Numbered from the stretch's first letter, positions 30,785 to 45,312 are shown. The stretch: 64,000 bases of DNA from Aphidius gifuensis (GCF_014905175.1 NC_057788.1:1364001-1428000), one strand, 5' to 3'. Program-made: numbers and translations. The notes: a model not told the origin generated them from the letters alone.

Positions 30785-33700
30785 TTTTTTTTTTTCAAAA
30801 TAACACTATGTAAAACACTTGTATTCATTAAGTTATTGAACAATTTTAGAGAAAAAAAAATCAAGAGTAACACCACGCTGTAATTCAAGGTAAATGGAAA
30901 TGAGCAGAACACTGAACAGTGCAGAAATGGTCAAATGGGAAAAACTACGAAAAACTCCAGGCGAGAAAAAAGTGGAAAAAAGAAATCGAAATTGATCGAA
31001 ATTTTCATGGAATTTCCTTTGAGAGAAAAAAAAAATAATTCAATTGAAACTTTTAAATTTCGTCAAGAGCTGGCGTAACTTGAACTGTTTTAAAAATTTC
31101 GAAACACTTTTTTATCTTCACAAGATAAAATAAATTTTCTACGACAAAAAAAAACGAATGAAAAAAATGATTTGTTAATTAATTTATCTAATTAAATTGT
31201 TAACTTAAATCTGATAGTTAAATTAATTTAATGAATTTTTTAAATATTTATTTATTCATTTGAAAATCAAATTTTTTTTAATTAACTTTTTCGATTTTTT
31301 TAATTGTTTAATTATTCAAATAAAATTACGGTAATCAATCAAAATTTTTTAAACAAAATAGTATTGTTTTTTAGCCAAGCATATGTAACAATTATTTTTT
31401 ATAGTTTTTATATTTTCATGTGATCATTAAAGAAATATAAAATGTATAAATAAATATACAAAATAAAAAAAAATATTTATCATCAATTATATTGATAAAT
31501 TATTAATAATAATACAATGATAATTTTTTTGTCATTGTTATTAAATAAATACTAATGATAATTTTAATTTCAAGTATTTAATTAATGGATAGGTAAATAA
31601 TTGAATTTCTTAAACATATATAATTATAAAAATTTTAAATTTAAACAAATTTAAATATGTTAATAGAAGTGATAACATGAATACTAATTTCAAATTATTC
31701 CAAGAAATTATTTATCACTTTTTTTCTTTTTTAAATATGCTTGTAGAAATATTTAAAATATTTTAAATTTTTATTTAATTTTAACTATCAATTTAATAAA
31801 TTAATTAAAAAAGTATAAAAAAATATATAAAGCTTTAAAAATACTTCAATGAAATTTTGATTGAATTTTTAATTTTTCCAAAATAATTATAAATAATAAT
31901 TAAAACGACTATAAAAAAAGTGAAATATTAAAAATATTATTTAATAAATTATTTATATATTTCAAATAAAAATAGTATATTAAATTTTTATAAAAAAAAT
32001 TACAAATCAAATCAAATAAATTTATAAAAATTTTAAACTTTAAATTTGACCTTAAAACACAAATAAAAAATGACACTGTAAACAAAGAAAATTAATAAAA
32101 ATAAAAAAAAATAATCAACTATCATATAAAAAATAATTACCTCCAAGTAAGATAGAAAAAAAAAAAAAAAAAAATTATAAATAAAAAGTGAACGCGAAAG
32201 TGATGTCCCCGAATTAACAAGTTTTATTCATACAATGATCCACTTCTCAGGTGTGTACTAAATAAAAAAAATTTAAAAAAAAAGAAATTACATATACATC
32301 TTCCCACGATTAAAAAAAAAAACTATAAAAATAACAATATTAATCAATTTATACATGCTAGTTTGATCAAAACAAACAGAATAAAATAAAAAATGGAAAT
32401 GAAAAAAAAAGAAAAAAATTAAATACTTTGCAATTTTGTGATATAATAAATTGATAAAAATTACAAAACATGAAACTTGTGAGAATAAAGCCACATATAG
32501 AAAGCCTGTGAACAATATAATTTAAAATAATTACAATAATAATAATGTGTAGGTGGAAAATAAAAAAAGAAATATACAATTATGTGCGTATACACATTTT
32601 TTTTTTTTCTTCAACTTACGCATATTATTTTGTTGTTGTTATTCATTTGTTTATATATATATTTTTAAATTTATAATATTTAAATAAAGAAGCTATTTAA
32701 GTAGAACACTATTATATTTTAATTTTATATTTTTTTCTCTTCCATTTATTCAAGTTTAAAAAAAAAAGAAAAAAGTAATTTTAAATAAATATATGAATAC
32801 TTTGTATTCATAAAAAAAAAATAATTTAAATAATATACTGTTAAAATTGTTACTATTTGATAATAATATTATTATTATTATTTATTAATTAATATATAAA
32901 AAATTGAAATTTTAGAAAATAGCCGCATTATCGTGGGTTTTATTTACATGACCATCAAAAGTGACACAAACTCAACCCACGTGTTCATCAAATGACAAAT
33001 CCCATCCTACTCGTTTTTTTTTTTTTTTTTTTTTATATACCAATATTACTTACACACCTTACTAACAATATTAAAACCCACCTTTTAATAATGATAAAAT
33101 TTTTTTTCAAATATTTTAAATAGATACCAAAAAAAAATTATATTTGATTTTTTTTTATATGAAAAAGCTACTTTTATAGAAATAAATAGAAAAAAAAATT
33201 AAAATAAATTATAAATTTATATTCAATTATAATAAATAAATAAATTTAATTTTAAATTTATATTTTTATTTAAATAATTATTTATAAATTTTCAATGATA
33301 AAATTTTAATTAGTTTTTTTTTAATTTATTTTTTTCAAACGAATTATGTCGCACGTGTAGACACGCGATAATACAAATAATACATACCTTTATTTTATTT
33401 CGTCAATACATCACTAAGCAACAGTATTTCATTGATAAAATTGATACGCATGCGCATTAAAAAAATAATAATAAATAATCAACTAAAAGTTAATAAAATT
33501 GATAATATTTTTTAGTTAAATATTTATCATCTCTTTAAAAGCCTTCTCCAACAATTATTTAACCACTTGATAGATAAATAAATAAATAAATAAATAAATA
33601 AATGAAAATTAAAAAAAAAAATAAATTACTTATTCATACTCACTCTATCACAAATTCATTCAACTTGAGTCTTGACACATATACATGCACCAAAATCTAT

Positions 33701-35046
33701 TTCATTCATGTAATTTTTTTTTCCTCAATTCATTTACACACAGATTAAATAAATATACATTTTTTTTATAAATTATAAATTTTAATTTGTAGTTATATTA
33801 ATGCTTAAATTAGAGATAAAATTTGTTAATTATTATAATTAATAATAATTACAATGTCATTATTTTTCCAAGTAATTATTCGACTGGCTGATTCGAAATT
33901 TAGCGTAGAAAATTTGTCTTGATATTTCGAAACTGAGTGTTTATATTATTTTACAATAGCGCTAGTAATTTTTAAAACTAAATTAATAAAAAAATAATAA
34001 ATTTAAATGACTAACTAGTTTACCAGATTTATTTTTAATTATAAATATTGTTTTAAAATTTAAATTTTTATAAAAATATTGCTCATTTTTTTTTTTACGA
34101 TTAGTTGAAAAATAAAATACAAATATTTTAATAGAAATTACACATTGATAATTAGCTCCTCCAAGCTTTCTTTTATTTCTACAATAAATAAGCTAAAAAA
34201 ATAATCTAAAAAACAAAATTACATATGAAAAAATTAATAAATAATTTGAAAAATAAAATTACAAAAAAAAAAGAAAAAAGTATATACATATTGGATAATT
34301 TTATACATTATATATTATATTTTTGTGAATGACGGAAGAGAGAATAATGACTATGGGTGGGGTAAGTTAAAATAATATTTAAGCAATGATCATGAAGAGG
34401 GCAAAGGGGATGATACAGAGGAAACGAGCCATTGCGACATGAGGAAGTCAAATCGTCAAGACTCGTCGAGTCGTCGCATACCCTCACGTTTCTACCATGG
34501 GCATATATTCACGTGTTGGTATGTCATAAATATGACAAATTTAAAAACTTGGCAGTTAATGAAAAAAAAAGCTCATAAATTTAATCCTTAATTTTTTTTA
34601 ACCAAAAAAAAATTAATAAAAATTAAATTTAAAAATATTTTTTTTTTTTTTTTTTTTAATTTCATTTATTATTAATTTAAATACAATAAGTTATTAATTT
34701 TTTTTTTTTAGTAATATATTTATATTGTTTAATAATAAAGAAAAAAAAAAAAAAAAAAATTAATATGGGAGTTTAAATATATTGTTACGTTACTGATCTC
34801 AAAAACTCATTCACAAGAATGAAACTAATTCGTTAGTTTTCACGATATACCTCTTTTTTTTTTTTTTTTTTATTTTCCTCTTTTAAAAATAATATAAACC
34901 TCAATATATATGTATATGTATAATTCACAAATACTAATATATTATATATTTTTTTTCTTTCTCACTCATCCACCAATGCACATTGTTCCCTTTCTTGTAA
35001 ACTTTTGTACATTCGTGTAGTCACTCAGTAGTGTCATGGAGGTAAC
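30785..35046. other. Long AT-rich intergenic region
   Basis: About 4.3 kb without a recognisable gene. Less AT-rich islands occur at 30870-31085, 32195-32255, 32930-33010 and 34325-34520. The last two may be regulatory sequence or untranslated first exons of the downstream RasGAP. A CGTGGGTT/AACCCACG inverted pair sits at 32932-32939 and 32974-32981, followed by an E-box CACGTG. The rest is poly-A/T, TA and ATAA runs, including an (AAAT)n tract near 33570-33605. Confidence 0.55.
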
Positions 35047-35068
35047 ATGGCCGAGGAGACGCGCCTAG
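35036..35068 (+). promoter_or_regulatory. Upstream ORF overlapping the RasGAP start
   Basis: An ATG 11 bases before the RasGAP start opens a ten-codon frame (MEVTWPRRRA) in another phase. It ends in TAG inside the main coding region. If this ATG is in the mRNA, scanning ribosomes would meet it first and RasGAP translation could be damped. GGAG|GTAACA here is also a possible splice donor, which would remove the arrangement from some transcripts. Confidence 0.4.
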
Positions 35069-38000
35069 TTCGCGTTGAAGAAAGGCTTAAAATTAAAATT
35101 GGTATGAAGTTTATTTTTGTTGTTTTTTTAAAAAAAATTATCAATTATTATTACTTTCATATAACAATAATATTATTGTGTTACATTATCAATTATAATT
35201 GTTATAAATTAATCAATTTTATTCTAACCCAAAATACTCCAATTTTTCTAGAAAAAAAAAAAGTTTTCTTTTTTTTTTAACATGGATATACAGTTTTTTT
35301 TTATGATTATTATTTTTTTTTAGTGTTTGTGATTATTTGTGAATATTATGTGTGCATACAAGGAATTTTATAAATATTTAAAATATCTACTAGTGATTAG
35401 AGGGATTAACATTTAACATGTTGTTTTTTTAATTTTTTTTTATTTCATATTTCAATGGAGGTCTGCTCTTTTTTTTTTTTATCTGACTCGACTTTTCATC
35501 CTCTCCTCTCAATCTTCTCATTTATTAATTAAAATAAATATATATGTTTTATTTATATATTTATTATTCATTAGTATATATTAGTGTAATTTTTTTTTTT
35601 TTACCCAAAATAACATTTTGGAGTAAAAAAATAACTTTTTTTTTTACTCCAAATTTGAAGGTTTTTTTTTCGTTCTCTTTTTGAGGTTTGGAGTGATTTA
35701 AGTGACTTTTAATTAATTGTTAAAAATTTTTTTTTTTTATATTTTTTGATTGTTTTATTGTTGATATTTTGTTATTTTTATAATTTAATAACAATGGGTT
35801 TTATTTTTATGTATTTATGAAAAATTTTTATTAACACGTATTTAAATATTTTTCCCCTTTCACCCACTTTATCATTACTTTCTCAGAATAATTATATATA
35901 TATTTTTTTTTTTTGCCAAAATCAAATACAGGAAATGATCTATTGAAACTCTCCATATGCTTTTAATTTTAATTTATACTTGAAAAATTTTTTAAATATT
36001 ATTTAAAAGAAAAAAACGTATAAATTTCTTGTGACAATTTTGATTGATGAAAATACATAAACTGTTGAATTATTTTTTATTTCAGGAAGTTAATAATAAT
36101 AATAATAGTAATAAAAAGTATTAAAATTAAAATAAATATGAGAGTTTTGTGTGTGAGTGTGTGGTTGAATGCAAGGCGTTGCCTTTCGTGGAATAACTTG
36201 CGGAAAAAGAAAAAAAAAATTGAAAAAAATTGTATAAATATAAAAGGAAATCACTTGCAACTGATTAACATTAAAATAATTGATATTTTTTAATTATCAA
36301 GTTGTTAAAGTAACTGTTAAAAATTAATTGAATAATATAGCTGTTATTGTTGATAAATAATAATTTAATTTATATATCATTTTTGTTGTATTTTAAAGGT
36401 GAAGCTAAAAATTTACAAAGTCGTGGACATGGATCTTTGGGTACTCGAGATGTTTATTGCGCCTTGTCTCTTGACCAGGAGGAAATATTCAGAACGACAA
36501 CCATGGAAAGAACCCTAAAGTATGTTTATTAATAACACATAAATAATTGTATAATATTAATAAATAATTTTCCTTTTATTTTCATGAAATATAGTCCATT
36601 TTTTGGTGAAGAATTTCAATTTGAAGTACCAAGAAAATTTCGTTATCTTGGTATATATGTTTATGATCGTGATCGTCATTTAAAACAAGATAAAATACTT
36701 GGTAAAGTTGCAATAAAACGTGATGATTTAGCAACATATCATAATAAAGAACATTGGTTTCCACTTCGTCCAGTTGATGCTGATTCAGAAGTACAAGGTA
36801 AAGTACATATTGAATTTGGACTACAGCCACAAATTGATAATTTACAAACAAAATTAATAATACGTATTATTGAATGTTATGAATTAACAATTAAAAATAA
36901 TGGATGTGATCCATTTGCAACAATAACAATAATATATAATAATGGTAAACAAATAACAAAACGTACAAAAGTTAAAAAAAAAACAATATCACCATATTTT
37001 AATGAAACATTTATATTTGATACTGAATTAAATGATACAAATAATAAAAATGATAAAGATAAAGATGTATCAAATTATACAATTGATAATAATGGAGAAA
37101 TTGATGAAGCTGTTATTAGTTTATGGCATGCATCATCTGGTATGGGTGAACAACCAATTTTTTTAGGTGAAATACGTGTTACATTACGTGGTTTACAAAA
37201 ACAAACAACAAATACAACAACAGCATGGTATTTTTTACAACCACGTTCAATTAAAAATCGTCCAAATAAATTTAATAATAATAATAGTACAACAACAATA
37301 ATGACAACATCATCATCAACAATAACATCAATGGCATCATTAAAAACATCAACAACATCAACAACAACAACAGCTGGTACATTACAACCATGTCTTGGTT
37401 CATTACGTTTAAAAATCCATTACACTGCTGATCATGTATTTCCATCAAATGTTTATGATAAATTACGTAATTTATTATTACAAAGTGTTACAATAAAACC
37501 AATAACATCATCAGCAGTTTATATACTTGGTGAAATAGTATCAAGTAAAATGGAAGCAGCTCAACCATTGGTACGTGTTTTAGTACATCATGGACAATTG
37601 GTATCTGTTATGCGTGCATTGGCATGTCATGAAATATCAAAGTTAACTGATCCAACAACAATATTTCGTGGTAATACACTTGTTAGTAAAATGATGGATG
37701 AAGGTATGAGATTAGCTGGTTTACATTATTTACATTCAACATTAAGACCATCAATGGAACAAGTTATTAGTGAAAAAAAACCATGTGAAATTGATCCAAC
37801 ACGTGTTAAAGATTCAACAACAATTGAAACAAATTTAATTAATTTAAAAGAATATGTTGATAAAGTATTTACAGCAATAACAACATCTGGTGTTAGATGT
37901 CCACAATTAATGTGTGAAATGTTTTGGTGTTTACGTGAATTAGCAGCAATACATTTTCCAAAAAATAAAGAAGTACGTTATTCAGTTATAAGTGGTTTTA

Positions 38001-40090
38001 TATTTTTAAGATTTTTTGCACCAGCAATATTGGGACCTAGACTATTTGATGTTACCAATGAACAAATTGATTCACAAACAAATAGAACACTAACACTTAT
38101 ATCAAAAACAATACAAAGTTTAGGTAATTTAGTTAGTTGTAGAGGTGGTGCTGGTAGTGTTTGTAAAGAAGAATACATGGAGGGTGTTTATAGGTAAATT
38201 TTCATTTTAATTATTTATTTTCATTTTATTTAATATAATGCTTTTATTAATTTTTATTAATTTTGTATGCATTTAATAGAGAATTTTATACGGATAAACA
38301 TATACAAGCTGTTAAGCAATTTTTAGAATTAATATCAACAAGTAGTAGCAGTGGAATGACTCGTCAAAGACCAACAATACTTCAAGAACAACCAGTTGTA
38401 CTAAAAGAAGGGTAAGCTAATATTTACATTATTTTTCTTTGCTAAAATTAATAAAAAATTACAACTAAATTAATTCACTTTTTATAAAAAAGAAATTATT
38501 TTTTATTTGCACATTCTGCTGCTGATGATGGCAAGAGGTTTGTATTTAAATAAAAACAAAACAAAAAACAAATAAATTTTCTATTTTATTAGTTAAAAAT
38601 TTATTTATTTATTTTAATATTTATATATTAATTTGTTTTTCTGTTTTTTTACAGAGTTATGATCAAAAGAGCACAAGGAAGAAAACGTTTTGGTAGAAAA
38701 AATTTTAAACAAAGATATTTTAGACTGACAACTCAAGATTTGACATATTCAAAGACAAAAGGTATTTAAAAAATATTATTTTATGATGAATAATATAGTT
38801 TTTTTTACTGTTAGCTAATAAAAATTGATTACTATTTGTTTTTTTTTTTTTTGGATAAAGGTAAAGAGCCATTATGCAGAATATTACTAGAAGAAATACT
38901 AGCTGTTGAAAGACTACATGAAGATTCATTTAAAATGAAAAATATGTTTCAAATTGTACAACCTCAACGTGCATTATATGTACAAGCAAGTAATTGTGTT
39001 GAAGAAAAAGAATGGATTGACATATTGACTAAAATATGTCATACAAATAGCAATAGATTAGAAAAATATCATCCAAGTGCATACATCAATGGACACTGGC
39101 TTTGGTAAATATAATTAATAAGAAAAAAAAATAAAAAAACCAATTTAAACACAAATAAAATAACAATTTTAATTTATTTATCTAGTTGTAAAGCAGTATC
39201 AGAAATAGCACCAGGTTGTAGTGAAGTATCACCAGGTGTTGAAGCTGGTTTACGAATGGTACTTGATCCAGATCGTGATTTTCAACGTATACATTCATTG
39301 ATATTTACAAATATGCCACGTCTTGAAACACTAATGAGTGCATGTGAATGTCAAGCTGTTTATGGTGCAAGTGAAATGTGTGTATTACCTGGTGGTAATT
39401 CACCAATTGAAGATGTACCATCATCATTTAAAACATTAACTGCATTAAGAGAAGCATCATTTGCACTACAACATGAACATCGTGCTTATTTTAGACGACT
39501 TGCACGTGATACAAAATATGGAAGCAAGTAAGTTAATGATTTTTTTTTTATAAACAATATAACTTAAAATTTTAATAAATTTATATTTATTATTAATTTA
39601 TAGACAAGCACCAATTGGTGATGATAATTATCTTCATTTAGCAGCACGTTTTAATGATCAAATACCAAGACGTAATTATGATATTGATAATTTTAATCAA
39701 CGTTGTATTGAACCAGGTATATGTAATGATATACAGACAACAGATAATACACGTAAATATGATAATTTAACAATAAATCATAAATATGATTATGATAATA
39801 ATACAGATAAATTAAAATGTATTCATAATGATATTAATAATATTGAACGTAATACAAGTAATAGTAAAAATGGATCTGATATTAAAATTGATAAAAATAA
39901 TATTAATGATGATAATATTAAAATTAATGATGTTTGTAATATATTAAATAATGACGGTATTAATTTATCTGATACATCATTAAATAATAAATTATGTAGT
40001 TATGACAATACTAAAAAAATTAGTGACAGTACATTGACTAGACGAATAAGAGACGATCCTAGTACAATCAGTGGACGTGGTAATCATTAA
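35047..40090 (+). CDS. RASA3: RASA3/GAP1-type Ras GTPase-activating protein
   Basis: Eight exons join in phase: 35047-35101, 36399-36519, 36595-38193, 38280-38411, 38655-38761, 38861-39104, 39186-39527 and 39604-40090, giving 1,028 residues. Order: C2A (1-~125, with GEAKNLQSRG and YDRDRHLKQDKILGKV), C2B (~135-265), a Thr/Ser-rich insert, RasGAP domain (~300-600) with TIFRGN (~residue 417) and FLRFFAPAILGP (~530), PH domain (~636-740) and a Btk zinc motif (H...HWLCCKA...C, ~738-765). A 162-residue Asn/Asp-rich tail follows. It is longer than human RASA3 (about 834 residues), mainly through the insert and tail. GAP1 proteins switch off Ras (and Rap) at the membrane; in flies Gap1 limits receptor tyrosine kinase signalling. 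Identity is firm; the exact RASA2/RASA3 split is less so. Confidence 0.93.
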
Positions 40091-41982
40091 AAAATATTAG
40101 AAAAAAAAAAATAATTTAATATAAAAAAGTCTTTTAGCTCAAATTTGTATTATTATTTTTTAATTTTTTTTTTTTACTTATCATTCATTACCCAGTATCA
40201 AATTGAAGGAAAAAAAAGGGAAAATTTTTCATTAATTTTATTAATTTTTTAATGACAATTCAACATTATTATTTATTTATTTATTTGAATTAAATTAATT
40301 GTGGAAAATAATGATTTTGTATGATAAAATAATCTCAATTTGTATTTGAGTTATTTTTTTTTAGATTAACTTTGTTTTTTTTGCTTGAGATTTTTTGTTT
40401 TTTAATGACAATCGTTAGATAATAAAAAAAAAGCGAGACAGCAGACACCAATGACTCAGTTAATTAATAGTTATAATAATAATTAAATTATCTGCACTTC
40501 AAAAGTTTCAAACTTTGATACAAAAAAAAAAAAAATGTTTAGAATGTTTTTTAGATTATTTTCTGATATCTCAATTTTTAAAAATACATTTTTAAATAAT
40601 GACAAATTGATTTGTCGATTAATACTAAAATTAATGTTATTAAATAATTTATGATGTTGAAAATTATATAGACTCCCTCCACTCTTCTAAGCGTAAATAA
40701 CGAGCAGGCAAAAATAAACAAAAACTGTGTTTATTGCAATTTAAAAAACGCCAATTTTTAATTTGAAAAAAAAAATAATTTTAATTGTACAAATATATAT
40801 TAATAACGTTATAATATAAATGAAAATGAAAAAAGAAAGATTTTCAAATTAGAGAAAAAAAAAAAAACAAAAAAGAAAAATCAATTTTAATTTTTAATTA
40901 ATTTTACTTGTACAGTGTATTATAATTAATTTTCAATATGTTTTTTTCATCTATTAAATAATTCTAGATATTAATTAGAATGTTTTTTTAATCTAAAATA
41001 ATATCAAAATATTATTAATCAATTTTTTTACATAATTTGTTTTTTTTTTTTTTTAAACCAATTTTTAGACAAGAGAAACAATTTTCGAAATAATTTAAAG
41101 AAATAATTTTTTTTTACTATTTAAATTGATTAATTATTATAATTTTTAAATAATTAATTTTTAACATATCTCTGAGTTGATAAAAATTTAAACCGATTAA
41201 ATTGATTATTCAATTTTAACCAGTCAAAATCGAAATGAAAAAATAAATAAAAATTGTTTCTCTCGATAGACCAAAAGCTATAGTTATTAATTAACAAAAA
41301 AAAAAAAATATATATATATAAATATATATATATAATTTTACTTATGACCGGTATTATTTATTATACAAAAAAAAAAAAAAAATATATATATAACGTATTA
41401 ATAATGTAGAAATGAATTTTTGTCCTCATTTTTGTTGTGTTCATCAAAAATGACTTGTTAAAAAGTAAAAAAAGAAATGTTTTGTTTTTTGTCATTTAAT
41501 AGATAATTATTAATTAATAATAATTAGAATAGATCGTGCCTTAACAATGAATAATTAAAATTAATTTTAAGTTTGTTTTTTTTTTTAAATTGTAATTTAT
41601 TTTATAATTTTTAATTAAGTTATATATGCTCGACCATGATACACACACATGAGTGTAATATTGTAAATATTTAAAAAAAATTTCTGCAATAAAAAAAAGA
41701 AAATATATCAGTAAAGAGAATTTTTTTCTTCAAAAAAAAAACATAATGCAATTGCGTTTTATATTATTTATTTAAAAATAATTCTTGATTAAAATATGCA
41801 ATGATATTTAAATAGAGGACGACACTTGTCGTCGTTATAATTGTAAAATGAAATTGAGTTTTTGGAAGTGAGCCTTGGTTCTCGGTTGTCTGTTAAGTGT
41901 TTAAATTAATTTTTAAAACTTTTTTATTTTAAATACAAATGGTTTATTAAATTTTGTTTATTGTTTTATTAATTTAATTGTA
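40091..41982. other. RasGAP 3' flank and junctin-like gene 5' flank
   Basis: AT-rich, probably mostly the 3' untranslated region of the RasGAP. TATATA runs occur at 41308-41335 and 41382-41393. A less AT-rich stretch at 41815-41900 (with GACGACACTTGTCGTCG) is the likely promoter or 5' untranslated region of the next gene. No gene seen. Confidence 0.55.
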
Positions 41983-44900
41983 ATGTCTGGTGATGTACAG
42001 CCAAAAAAACGTAAAGATAAAAAACGAAAAAGAGGTAATGATTAAATTTAGTTATTTTTTTTTTTCATTTTACTTTTTCATAGTGAAGTAAGAGAGATTA
42101 TTTTTAGCTTCAACATTGCTGTCTTAAAATTTATTTTCAGCTTTGGAAATAATATGCAGAATACTTGTCAAGTAACCAGTTATTATCAACAATTATTTAA
42201 TTTATTTTTAACAATTATAAATCCAATTATTTTTCATAACAATTTTGCCTTTTAAAAATTTTAAAAAATCGTAATTTTTTTTTTCTTAAATATTAGCAAG
42301 TTTAAAAAACGAAATTTCATATTTTTTTTTTTTCAAATTATATCTATTTTGATAAATTTCAATCAAGGTGTGCAATAGAAATAAAAAACCAAGGGTCGAG
42401 TGGTACTAAAAATAGTAATGCAAAAATTATTATTCAAAAAAAAAATTAAATTAAAAAAATTAAAATTACTTTTACTTATTTAATTTAAAAAAAAAAAATT
42501 AATAATTAAATATTTTTAGCTGATCAAGAGTACCACATACAAAGGATACAAATTCTGGGTATGATAAAAAATAAAAAAATAAATAATATAACTAATTTAT
42601 GATTTTTTAATTTAAAAAAAAAACTAAATTAGTTAAAAATTGATTATTTATTTAAATGGTAAATTAGGTGTTTTAAAAAAGGTGAAAAAAATTTATGTTT
42701 ATAGAAGAAGAGGACATTGGAACACCACCACCTCCAATGGTAGTTAATAATTCTGATAATTTGGATAATATTACCATACACATGAACAAAGAAAGAGCAA
42801 CTGGAGGTCATTGGTGTGCAAAAATAATATTCTTTGCATTACTTAGTGTACTGATAGCTATTGTTGGTGTTATTATATTTGAATATCGTGGATCAACTGA
42901 GGGTGAGTTATTATTTTCATTAGAAAATATATTTAAAAAAATTAATTGAATTATTTTTTTAGTTGATGTACCAATTGAATCATCAAGATGGGCAATGATA
43001 TTTGATGGTTGGGTGGATGATGCATTGCCAACTCATGATGTTCATGAATCATCAAAAGAAGAAGAAGAAGATCATGATCATGGTGGAAAAGAAGAAGAAG
43101 AAGAGGATGATCATGATCATGATGAGGATAATGAAAGTGGAACTGTTGAAGAAAGTGTAGAAGAGAAAAAAGAATCAAATGAAATTAATGATGGAGATTC
43201 AAGAGAAGCTGATGATGAAGAAGAAGAAGAAGAAGAGGAAGAAGAAGATGATGGTGATGATGAAGAAAATAGTGAGGAAGAAGAAGAGATTGAAGAAAAT
43301 ATTTTATATATAGAAGAAAGTGAAGAACAAAATGAAAATGATGATGATGATGATGAACCATTAGAAGAAGCAGATGAATCTGAAGAACAAAAAGCGGTAT
43401 TTGATGAGGAGGAAGATGATGATGATTTATTAAATGATGATGATGATATGTCATTTGAAATTCTTGATGTAGTAATAACTCATGATATTGAAGACAGTAG
43501 TGAGCCATTAGAAGAAGTAAGATCAAATAAATAAAATAATAAACAGCTATTTATATTTTTTTCAGTTTAAATTAATAAATTTTTCATCAGATAGAAGGAG
43601 AAGATGAAATTGAAGGTGTAACAATAAATGATCCAGTTGGAATGAATGCTGAGGATGATAATGATGATGATGAAGCAAAAAATCAAGAAAATCAAGAAGA
43701 TGAACCATCAAGTGGTAGGTTTAATTTAAAAAAATAATAAATAAAAAAAATAGACCAGTTAATTTAAAATAAATGTTATAAAAGATCCTCCATGCTCATA
43801 ATAAAAATATAAAAAAAAAAAAAATGATCATTCATTATTATATCATGTAAATAAATAATAATTAAAATTAATTATTTTATAAATATTTAATTTAATTTGT
43901 AAATAATAATTTTACAAAATAATAAATGGAAAAAATTAAATAAAATTATTACAGTGGCAGTTAAGTTTGGCGTTGGAGTTGCACTTGTCGTTGCTGCACA
44001 TTTTGTGCTCGTTAGAAGATGGAGAAATGGTAATTAATTATATTTTTTTTTACAGAAAATATGTCAAAAAAAAAATAAGAAAATTTTAATTGTAAGCATT
44101 AATATGTCATGTTCGTTATTAGACTAACAGAATGTAAAAAAATCTGCAAGTAAGTAGTAGTTATTGCTGATTTAAAAAAAAGAAAAAAAATCGTTTCATT
44201 TTTCATTTGTTAGTAAATGTGATAAATCACTGATAAATAATAATTTATGATTTTTTTTTTTTAATTTGTATATTTCAGTTGATGATTTTGAGGATGATGT
44301 TATATTGACAGAAAATATTTCACCTGAATTATCAAGAAGAGAAACAATTTTTTCTTCAAAATCACTTGATGAAAATGTGGATATTTTAAATGATAATAAA
44401 AATGAATTGGAAGAAAAATTGAATAAAATTAATGATGAAAAATTCGTAGGATCTAAAAATAATGAAGAGGGTGAATATATTATTTATGTATTTACTTAAT
44501 TTTTTTATTTGTTAATTTAAACTTTTCTATTTTAATTAAATGATCATTTTTATATTTTAGATAACGAACAGCAGTCAGGAACAGAAGAAGAATTAACAAC
44601 ATACGATGACACTGGAGAAGATGAAGATGATGATGAAGAAGAAGAAGAAGAAGGTGATGAAGAACTTGAAGAATCAGATAATGAAATTATTCATGTTGAT
44701 GACAGTGATCTAGTTGCAAAGCTTGAAGCAAAATATGGAAAACTTCCAGCTTCAAAGCAAAGTGAAGAAGAAGAGGATGAAGATGAAATTGATGATGAAG
44801 AATATGAAGATGAAGATGATGATGAAGAAGATATAACACGTGAAGATAGTGAAGAAGAAGAAGATAGTGAATCAGAACAACTTTATGATTTAAAACGTAA

Positions 44901-45312
44901 CTTGAATAATTAGAAAATAGTTATTTTATAATTAAATTTAAAAACAAAAAAAAAAAATGAGCAAGGAGGATCCAAAATTTAATTTTCAGAATTTATAAAA
45001 TATATTTTTACTTATACTGTTATGTATCTATGAATTTTTTTTGTTTTTTTGATATTTTTAGATACAAAAGGAGCAACAACAAGTGGAACATCAAAACCTG
45101 AAACGAAAAATTCACAAAGTTCAACTTCACAACAAAAAAAAACAGATGGTCGACAAGAACAGCCAGTTGACATATTAAATTTCGATGACATTGAAGTTCA
45201 AGAAGAAGTTGAAAATTGGCTTATGAGGGTATGTTTCACCTCAACCATTTAAAAATTATTTTAAAAAAAATCTCTAATCATACTTTTTTAATTTCAGGAT
45301 TTTGACAATTAA
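41983..45312 (+). CDS. Junctin/ASPH-like acidic membrane protein, no hydroxylase domain
   Basis: Ten in-phase exons: 41983-42034, 42520-42558, 42705-42902, 42963-43516, 43591-43714, 43955-44029, 44279-44470, 44561-44896, 45062-45228 and 45298-45312, giving 583 residues. A short basic Lys/Arg-rich N-terminus faces the cytosol. A single helix (IIFFALLSVLIAIVGVIIF, ~70-93) follows, then a long Glu/Asp-rich region typical of ER-luminal junctin/aspartyl beta-hydroxylase N-terminal isoforms. The 75-nt exon at 43955-44029 encodes a second hydrophobic stretch (GVGVALVVAAHFVLV). The chain ends EEVENWLMRDFDN-stop. There is no TPR or Asp/Asn hydroxylase domain before the convergent next gene. The family call rests on layout (basic head, one helix, acidic tail), so another acidic ER or membrane protein is possible. 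Confidence 0.6.
42520..42558 (+). other. 39-nt microexon of the junctin-like gene
   Basis: Bounded by TTTTTAG and GTATGA. It encodes ADQEYHIQRIQIL between the basic head and the EEED segment. Its length is a multiple of three and both edges are phase 1, so it can be kept or skipped without a frame change. Likely a cassette exon. Confidence 0.6.

Noticed and set aside
32288..32579. Minus-strand Phe/Ile-rich frames
   Set aside because: They arise from poly-A/T DNA and have no supporting features.
42951..43526. His/Leu-rich open frames opposite the acidic exon of the junctin-like gene
   Set aside because: They are antisense readings of GAA/GAT repeats.
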